A DNA stretch of 64,000 nucleotides, taken from the NCBI GenBank assembly GCA_958295955.1, contig OY282420.1:2742435-2806434 (forward strand), written 5' to 3'. Below are positions 58,605 to 64,000 of the stretch, one piece after another; position 1 is the stretch's first letter, and each line of letters begins with the position of its first letter. This stretch comes from an uncultured Bryobacterales bacterium. GTDB lineage: Bacteria > Acidobacteriota > Terriglobia > Bryobacterales > UBA6623. The notes beneath the pieces are model-generated. The model saw only the letters and a program-made list of their open reading frames with translations, searched no databases and was not told where the DNA came from. Position numbers and translations under genes: made by a program.

Positions 58605-59262
58605 TCACGATGGAATCGAGGCCGATACGTTTGATTTTATACCGTTTTTGGAAAACCTCGCCCTCGCCGCCGATCAAGATTTCTTCGCCGTCGAGCAAGA
58701 ACCCCCGCCTGGAACCCGCTCCGGGCTTGCCGGCAAAGCCGTAGTATTTCCAGGTCAAGCGCGGCATCGCAGGCTTGCCGGGCTGCGGCTGCTTCTTGGG
58801 GCGGTTCCGTGCGTTTTGCTGCTTTTCGAGTTGTTCTTGCAGGCGTTGCTGAGCCGCCCGCGTTTTTTCTTCCGACGGCGGCGGGGGCGCCTTGCGCATG
58901 CCGAAGTTGAAGATGTCGCGTTCGACCGCCTCGAAAGTCACGCCGCGGACTCCCGCGAGCAGGTCGAGCCGCAGCGTGGGGTCGGCGGTTCTGAGGTCGG
59001 GCGGCGCTGCGGATTTCGGGCGGCCCATCTTGGGGCGGAAGCGTTCGCCCCGACGGAATGTTTTCTCCGTTTTCCCCCGCGCGGGCGCCGGCTGCGCCGC
59101 GGTCGGAGCGGGCGCAGGCGCCGCAACAGCCGCGGCCTGCCGGGGGCTTGCGGTCTCGATCTCCCGGAAAAACTGGTAGTAAACGACGCCGGCCAGCACG
59201 GCCAGCACGATGCCCAACCGCGCCAGGCTTTTCTTATCCGCGCCGAGCGTCATCTGCGCCAT
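58549..59262 (-). CDS. PilP/GspC-like inner membrane protein
   Basis: This 237-residue protein has one N-terminal membrane helix (GIVLAVLAGVVYYQFF) and an Ala/Pro-rich periplasmic stretch with a charged coil (KTRAAQQRLQEQLEKQQ). The C-terminal beta domain (YYGFAGKPGAGSRRGFLLDG then EEILIGGEGEVFQKRYKI) resembles PilP or GspC homology regions. Such proteins link the inner-membrane platform to the secretin. It starts one base after the PilO-like gene ends. Confidence 0.7.
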   Translation of the reverse strand: MAQMTLGADKKSLARLGIVLAVLAGVVYYQFFREIETASPRQAAAVAAPAPAPTAAQPAPARGKTEKTFRRGERFRPKMGRPKSAAPPDLRTADPTLRLDLLAGVRGVTFEAVERDIFNFGMRKAPPPPSEEKTRAAQQRLQEQLEKQQNARNRPKKQPQPGKPAMPRLTWKYYGFAGKPGAGSRRGFLLDGEEILIGGEGEVFQKRYKIKRIGLDSIVIEDLQFRQEQTLALTDPS

Positions 59263-59862
59263 CTACAGGTTCCTCACGAAGGTATCGACGCGCATGTTGA
59301 TTTGCAACTCGTCCGTATCGCTGTCGGCCCGCGGAGACGCGCCAAGCGAGCCGATGATGAAAAACAGTTCCGCGCGGTCGAGCACGTTCAGCAGCTTGAC
59401 CAGGTTTTCGTAGCGGCCGCGAAAGTTGGCGTTGATCGACAGGATGCCGTAGTTGTCGCTGCCGTCCACCGATTCCACCTCATATGCCGTTTCGCGCACC
59501 TCGACGCCCGATTCGCCGGCGGCGCTGCCGAGCTCGCTGAACAGTACGGAAAACGCCGAGCGGCGGTCCAGCGTAATCTGCCGGACGAGTTCCTGTCCCT
59601 CCGCATCGGCGCGGTCGAGCCGCCGGGCAACTTCTTCGGCGCCGGCCAGGCGTTCCCGCCGCGATTCGATCTGCGCTTCCAGAGCGGCGATGCGCGCGCG
59701 CTGCTCGGCCTCGCGGTTCGACAACGGCCGGACCGCGAACAGATAGAACGTCAGGTCGAACAAGGCCAGAGCGGCAAGCGCGATGAGCGCGGTCTTCGGC
59801 GCGACCCGGTCGGCCCACGGCGCCGGCGGCAGCAGCGGTCCGCCGTTAGAGTTCCTGTTCAT
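59263..59862 (-). CDS. PilO-like type IV pilus/T2SS assembly protein
   Basis: This 199-residue protein has one membrane helix (ALIALAALALFDLTFYLF), a long coiled coil (about 55-105) and a ferredoxin-like C-terminal domain (NYGILSINANFRGRYENLVK) as in PilO and GspM. It forms a complex with PilN. It overlaps the PilN gene by 17 bases. Confidence 0.78.
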   Translation of the reverse strand: MNRNSNGGPLLPPAPWADRVAPKTALIALAALALFDLTFYLFAVRPLSNREAEQRARIAALEAQIESRRERLAGAEEVARRLDRADAEGQELVRQITLDRRSAFSVLFSELGSAAGESGVEVRETAYEVESVDGSDNYGILSINANFRGRYENLVKLLNVLDRAELFFIIGSLGASPRADSDTDELQINMRVDTFVRNL

Positions 59863-60412
59863 AGCTCACCGCCAATTGGTAGCGGAACGTGGGGTTGTTC
59901 TCGGTCGGCGGCGCGCTGCCGCGAACATGCGGGTAGCCGAACAATGCGGAGCTCTCCAGGGCGATCAGCAACTCGATAAAATCGTCCGGCGTCTTTGCGC
60001 CGACCGTCATATCGAGTTGAATCGTGCCGCTGTAGGCGATCTCCGGGCGAATCGTCACTGCCCGTACGTCGGGCGGCAGGACTTTTTCCAGGTCGGCGAA
60101 AGTTTTTGTCCAGGAAATGCCCTTGCGCAGCAGAAGCTGGTTCAGGAAGGCCGAGCGGTCGAGAATCTCCACTCCCGACGGCGTATTCAACTTCGCCGCC
60201 GCCTGCGCCTCGGCGCGGTCGATTTGGGCCAGCTCGAGTTGAAGTTGCTTCTCGCGCGCGATCGCTGCCGCAGGCAAATCGCTGCTGCCGGCAAAGGCCC
60301 AAACGAGCGCGGCCAGCGCCAGCGCCAACATGCCGCCGACGATGCCGAGCAGCATCCAGGATGCGCGTTTGCCGCCGAACGGTTCCGCTGCCAGGTTGAG
60401 CTCGATGCGCAT
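59846..60412 (-). CDS. PilN-like type IV pilus/T2SS assembly protein
   Basis: This 188-residue protein has the classic PilN N-terminus MRIELNLAAEPF, a helix (SWMLLGIVGGMLALALAALV) and a coiled coil plus C-terminal domain (SGTIQLDMTVGAKTPDDFIE). ATG 60412 is chosen over an upstream ATG at 60526, which lies inside the PilM gene and has no homology. It starts 13 bases after PilM. Confidence 0.82.
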   Translation of the reverse strand: MRIELNLAAEPFGGKRASWMLLGIVGGMLALALAALVWAFAGSSDLPAAAIAREKQLQLELAQIDRAEAQAAAKLNTPSGVEILDRSAFLNQLLLRKGISWTKTFADLEKVLPPDVRAVTIRPEIAYSGTIQLDMTVGAKTPDDFIELLIALESSALFGYPHVRGSAPPTENNPTFRYQLAVSYEQEL

Positions 60413-60425
60413 GGTTCTTCTTCGC

Positions 60426-61328
60426 TTACGCGGCGTGCAGATACCCCTCGATTCCGGCGTCCTCCGCCCCGACCACGCCGTTCGCCGAGCGCAAGGCTTC
60501 CACCGGGCAGCCGAACTCGCGCACAAAGCAATCGACCGCGGGTTCGAGCGCCTCGCCGAACCCGGCCAGCAAAAGCCTGGCGACCGGCGAGCCGAAGCGA
60601 TCTTCGATATAAGCGAACGTCGGATACATATCCGCGACCCATTCGGACAAGGTCGATTCCGTCGTTTCGAATTCAGCGGGAGCCTCCACGCTGCGCACCA
60701 GCCGCACGGCCGACTCGTCCACGGCGGTCATGGTCATCGTGCTGCCGCCGAGCTTCGTCACCAGCGTCATTTCCTCGGCGGACACGAGGTTCAGCATCGA
60801 TGCCGAGGCGAGCGAGACAAAACCGAGGCGCAGCCCAAGCTTGGCGAACAGTTGCTCCAACGGGCGCACCGACTCGCCCGCAGCCGCCGCAACCAGCACC
60901 GACGGGGCGCCGCGAGAGTTTTGCAGCCGGTAACTCATGCGCGCCGCCCCGATGTCGAAGGGGACGGCTTTCTTCAATCGAAATTCGATCAGCGAGCGCA
61001 CCTCCTCACGTTTCGACGGCAGCGCGTCGAAATCCAGAACGGTAAGCCGCGAAGCGGCGTCGGGTAAAAAGAGGGCCGCGGCCGGCCGCGGAATCGGCGC
61101 CAGCTCGACGAGCATTTCCTCAAGGAGCGCGCGTAGGGAGTCGGCATCGACGATCCCGGCCGCGCTCGAAGAGATCTCCATGACGCCGGCCGGCAACTCG
61201 CGCCGGGCGCGCGCTTCCACTGCCGCTCCGGTCCGCCTGACGCCCACCAGGAACCCTTCGCCGATCTCGAAAACGAGCGGCGGCGGCGGGTCCGGCAGCA
61301 GTCTGTCGAGGATTCGCAGCATAGCCAA
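60426..61328 (-). CDS. PilM-like actin-fold protein of the pilus/T2SS platform
   Basis: This 300-residue PilM/GspL cytoplasmic-domain protein has an actin-like fold. VLDFDALPSKREEVRSLIEF, then FRLKKAVPFDIG, is the PilM signature region near 100-130. It recruits PilN to the inner membrane. It starts 4 bases after PilB/GspE. Confidence 0.8.
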   Translation of the reverse strand: MAMLRILDRLLPDPPPPLVFEIGEGFLVGVRRTGAAVEARARRELPAGVMEISSSAAGIVDADSLRALLEEMLVELAPIPRPAAALFLPDAASRLTVLDFDALPSKREEVRSLIEFRLKKAVPFDIGAARMSYRLQNSRGAPSVLVAAAAGESVRPLEQLFAKLGLRLGFVSLASASMLNLVSAEEMTLVTKLGGSTMTMTAVDESAVRLVRSVEAPAEFETTESTLSEWVADMYPTFAYIEDRFGSPVARLLLAGFGEALEPAVDCFVREFGCPVEALRSANGVVGAEDAGIEGYLHAA

Positions 61329-61332
61329 ACAG

Positions 61333-62949
61333 TCAGTCGATGAAAGTAACCTTGTTGATTTCTTTCAAGGTCGTGAGGCCGTTGCGGACGCGCTCTACGG
61401 CCGAATCGCGCAACGTCTGCATGCCCTCTTCGCGGGCGGCCCGGGCTACCTCCGAGTTCGGGCGTTTGTCGAGAATCAATTCGCGGATGCGGTCGGACAT
61501 GTCGAGCAGCTCGTGAATCGCCGTTCTCCCCCGGAACCCCGTCCCCGAGCATTCGATGCAGCCCTCGCCCTCGGAAAACTCGAAATCGGCCCACTGCTTC
61601 ATGGGCAGGTTCGACTGCTCGATCGGTTCGGGAGGATAGCGTCGTTTCACCTTGCAGTGCTCGCAAATCAGGCGCACCAGACGCTGGGCAAGGATGCAGT
61701 TCAACGCGGAAACGAAGTTGTACGCCTCGACGCCCATGTTGAGGAAGCGTCCGAGCACGTCGACCACGTTGTTGGCGTGAACGGTGGTGAACACCAGGTG
61801 CCCCGTCAACGCCGACTGAATCGCGATCTGAGCGGTGTCGGGGTCGCGGATTTCGCCGACCATGATCTTGTCCGGGTCGTGGCGCAGGATCGAGCGCAGG
61901 CCGCGCGAAAAGGTCAACCCCTTTTTTTCGTTGACCGGAATCTGGGTGATGCCGTGAAGCTGATATTCGACCGGGTCTTCGACGGTGATGATCTTGTCTT
62001 CGTCGGTTTTGATGTCGCTCAGCGCCGCGTACAGCGTGGTCGTCTTGCCGGAGCCGGTCGGCCCGGTGACGAGCACCATGCCGTACGGCTCGCGGATGTA
62101 ATGATCGAAGCGTTTCCGGTCGCGCTCCGAAAAGCCGACCACGTCAAGGGAAAGCGAGGAGAATTTCTCGCTCATCGACTCTTTGTCGAGGACGCGCAGG
62201 ACGCAGTCCTCGCCATGCACCGTGGGCATGATCGAGACGCGGAAGTCGATCTGGCGGCCCTTGTAACGAACGCGGAAGCGGCCGTCTTGCGGAACCCGCC
62301 GCTCGGCGATATCGAGCTCGCTCATGACCTTGATGCGCGAAACGATCGTCTCGTGCCAATCCTTCGAGATCGGCGGCATGGCGTAGTGCAGAACGCCGTC
62401 GATGCGGTACTTGATGGCCACTTCGGCATTCCGCGTCTCGATGTGGATGTCGCTGGCGCGCCGTTCGAGCGCGTTGAAGATCGTCGTATCGACCAGACGG
62501 ATGATCGGCGAGATGTCGGAATCGCCGGTCAGCTTGTCGATGGAAAGGGTCTCGCCGGCGTCTTCGGCGCGAACGACGTCGAGAACGAAGCCCTCGGTGA
62601 CTTCTTCGAGAACGCGTTGCGACTGCTCGGTTTTCTTCAGCAGATCGTTGATCTGCGACAGAGGCGAGACGTTGATGCGCAGCTTCTTGCCCAGCAGCAG
62701 GGAGATTTCGTCCAATTCCGGGAGTTGCCGCGGGTCGGCGATGGCGATTTCCAGAGAGCCGTTCCGCTCCGTCATGGGCACGAAGTTGTAGCGGAACATC
62801 AGATCGACGGGGATCGACCGGAACAGGTCGCTGTCGATGTGGACGTTATCGAGATCGACGTAGCGGTAGCGGTAGCGGGCCGCGACTTCGCGGGCATGCC
62901 GTTCCTCGTCTTCTCGGGAGATGCGGATAGGTTCGCCGGTCGTCGCCAT
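61333..62949 (-). CDS. GspE/PilB secretion ATPase
   Basis: This hexameric ATPase powers pilus assembly or type II secretion. The protein has 538 residues: an N1 domain (about 1-150), then the ATPase core. Walker A is VTGPTGSGKTTTLYAALS near 300-316, the Asp box IITVEDPVEYQL, Walker B-type IMVGEIRDPDTA, and the His box TGHLVFTTVHANN follow. Two CxxC pairs (CEHCK and CIECSGTG) make the zinc-binding loop of GspE. It is followed at once by PilM. Confidence 0.94.
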   Translation of the reverse strand: MATTGEPIRISREDEERHAREVAARYRYRYVDLDNVHIDSDLFRSIPVDLMFRYNFVPMTERNGSLEIAIADPRQLPELDEISLLLGKKLRINVSPLSQINDLLKKTEQSQRVLEEVTEGFVLDVVRAEDAGETLSIDKLTGDSDISPIIRLVDTTIFNALERRASDIHIETRNAEVAIKYRIDGVLHYAMPPISKDWHETIVSRIKVMSELDIAERRVPQDGRFRVRYKGRQIDFRVSIMPTVHGEDCVLRVLDKESMSEKFSSLSLDVVGFSERDRKRFDHYIREPYGMVLVTGPTGSGKTTTLYAALSDIKTDEDKIITVEDPVEYQLHGITQIPVNEKKGLTFSRGLRSILRHDPDKIMVGEIRDPDTAQIAIQSALTGHLVFTTVHANNVVDVLGRFLNMGVEAYNFVSALNCILAQRLVRLICEHCKVKRRYPPEPIEQSNLPMKQWADFEFSEGEGCIECSGTGFRGRTAIHELLDMSDRIRELILDKRPNSEVARAAREEGMQTLRDSAVERVRNGLTTLKEINKVTFID

Positions 62950-63053
62950 GCGGCGGCTCCTGATAATTAACGACGCTGCAACGTCCCGCGGCGTTCAATC
63001 TACTTTGCCGCTCTTGCAGCCGGCGCCGCCGAACGACAACCGGGACAAGGGAG

Positions 63054-64000
63054 CTATATCTGCTCGGCCAAGGTGAAGATCGGCAAATACAGAGAGATCA
63101 GCACGAAAGCGACGAAGATGCCCATGAAGATCATGATCGCCGGCTCGACAAGGCTCAGCAGGGCGGCCGTCTTGGTCTGCACCTCGTCGTCGAAGAACTC
63201 GGCCACGGAATTGAGCATTTGCGGAAGCGCTCCGGTAGTCTCGCCGACGTGAATCATCTCTACCGACAGAGAGGGGAAAATCCCGGTTTCGAGCAAACTC
63301 TTCGACAGCGGCTGCCCCTCGCGGACCTTCTCCCGCGTCTCGGCCATGGCGCCGCGGACCAGTTGCGAGCCGATCGATTCGCTTGTCGTTTCGAGCGTCT
63401 GCATCAAGGGGATGCCGCCCGCCAGCAAGGTGCTCATCAGGCGCGAGAGTTGCGCCACTTGATATTTGATCCAGATCTGCCCGAAAACGGGGGCGCGCAG
63501 CTTGAAGCGGTCGAGAGACCGGCCGGCCGTTTCCGTGCGCATGCCCCACAGCGCAACGGCTGTCAGCACGGCCAGCGAGCCGAAGATCGGCAGCGCGTTC
63601 TGCTGCGTCGTTACGCCGACGGCAACGAGAATCTGCGTGGCGTAAGGCAGGGCCGCGTCCATCGAATCGTAGAGCGCCGAGAACTCGGGCACGACGAACG
63701 TGACCAGAAACACGACCAGCGCCAGCACAAGACAGACCAACACCGTCGGGTAGATCAGCGAGACCAGAATCTTCTTGCGGATCGCCAGCGCCAGCTTTTG
63801 GTAATTGACGTAGCGCTCGATAACCTCGTCCAGCGCGCCGGAACGCTCCCCGGCCAGCAGCGAAGTGGTGTAAATCGGCGGGAAAATCCCGCGCTTGCGG
63901 AATGCCTCCGAAAGCGGGGCGCCCGTCTCGACGTCGCGGTGAATCGCCTCGACGTGCGCGGCCAGCGTCTTGTTTTTGACATTCTCGGTGAGCAGCTTGA
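63054..64000 (-). CDS. PilC/GspF inner-membrane platform protein (partial, cut by window edge)
   Basis: This is the platform protein of the type IV pilus or type II secretion machine, incomplete because its 5' end lies beyond the window. The visible 315 residues include the second repeat of the GspF domain (VETGAPLSEAFRKRGIFPP, TTSLLAGERSGALDEVIERY) and membrane helices at PTVLVCLVLALVVFLVTFVV and at the C-terminus. MSTLLAGGIPLMQTLETTSE marks the second copy of the GspF fold. The gap to the PilB gene start is 104 bases, in which no gene is seen. Confidence 0.9.
   Translation of the reverse strand, partial: KLLTENVKNKTLAAHVEAIHRDVETGAPLSEAFRKRGIFPPIYTTSLLAGERSGALDEVIERYVNYQKLALAIRKKILVSLIYPTVLVCLVLALVVFLVTFVVPEFSALYDSMDAALPYATQILVAVGVTTQQNALPIFGSLAVLTAVALWGMRTETAGRSLDRFKLRAPVFGQIWIKYQVAQLSRLMSTLLAGGIPLMQTLETTSESIGSQLVRGAMAETREKVREGQPLSKSLLETGIFPSLSVEMIHVGETTGALPQMLNSVAEFFDDEVQTKTAALLSLVEPAIMIFMGIFVAFVLISLYLPIFTLAEQI

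Noticed and set aside
60937-62970. A 677-codon forward frame opposite the PilB and PilM genes
   Set aside because: The reverse strand carries clear PilB/PilM motifs, so this frame is a shadow.

Overview
The window is GC-rich and gene-dense and looks like a chromosomal segment of an Acidobacteriota bacterium, probably the Bryobacterales/Solibacter side. The evidence is a beta-propeller protein with a Solibacter-type C-terminal module at 7158-10115, an acidobacterial-type von Willebrand A protein at 24285-26495, two FGly-dependent sulfatases, several Tat-exported enzymes and frequent ATGA/GTGA gene overlaps. No rRNA, tRNA, CRISPR array, transposase or integrase was recognised.

Layout. 72-4777: a gliding-type ABC exporter (ATPase, fused GldF-GldG-like permease, DUF4340 protein). 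4786-6977: a CoA transferase and purC. 7158-10540: a twelve-repeat NHL propeller gene with a consensus promoter, then a small scar holding a truncated HAD gene and short tandem repeats. 10541-16393: M19 dipeptidase, a deoxyhypusine-synthase-like enzyme, dnaE. 16483-22305: a cytochrome c maturation (System I) operon, ccmE-F-H-I-x-A-B, with a CxxxY-type CcmE and an unassigned gene x. 22374-24105: grpE-dnaJ without dnaK. 24285-29018: a BON-VWA fusion protein and an ECF sigma / anti-sigma / exported protein operon. 30627-35450: an aa3-type cytochrome oxidase operon with two subunit III genes, a subunit IV-like gene and a small CxxC protein.

35394-37713 is the most unusual region. A two-gene cassette (AAA/SMC-like ATPase plus RloB-like Toprim protein, AbiL-like, probably anti-phage) sits between two 128-bp direct repeats that match at 124 positions without gaps. 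The repeats are copies of the junction between the end of the cox operon and the start of the next gene, a DUF2891 gene, so the cassette appears to have been inserted recently.

37679-51892: DUF2891 protein, PIG-L deacetylase, SprT-like protease, RRM protein, a membrane-anchored GH113-like hydrolase, a sugar isomerase, a decayed SGNH-type remnant, ftsY-ribD-ribE, and a reverse-strand group (amidohydrolase, miaA, YeeZ-like SDR) with a TfoX_N protein beside it. 51972-56832: an SDR gene with an internal deletion, a second sulfatase, rnhA, cysS, rpmE2 (type B) and a RelE-like/XRE toxin-antitoxin pair whose toxin lacks its N-terminus. 56874-64000: a reverse-strand type IV pilus / type II secretion-like operon (PilC/GspF cut by the window edge, PilB/GspE, PilM, N, O, P, and a pseudopilin with a very long Gly/Pro/Gln-rich tail).

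The larger systems share an envelope and respiration theme. The Ccm genes mature c-type cytochromes that would feed the cox oxidase, while the ABC exporter, pilus/T2SS machinery, sulfatases and glycosidase point to a surface-active, polymer-degrading lifestyle. Scattered remnants (HAD, SGNH, SDR, toxin) and short intergenic repeats show local gene loss and turnover.
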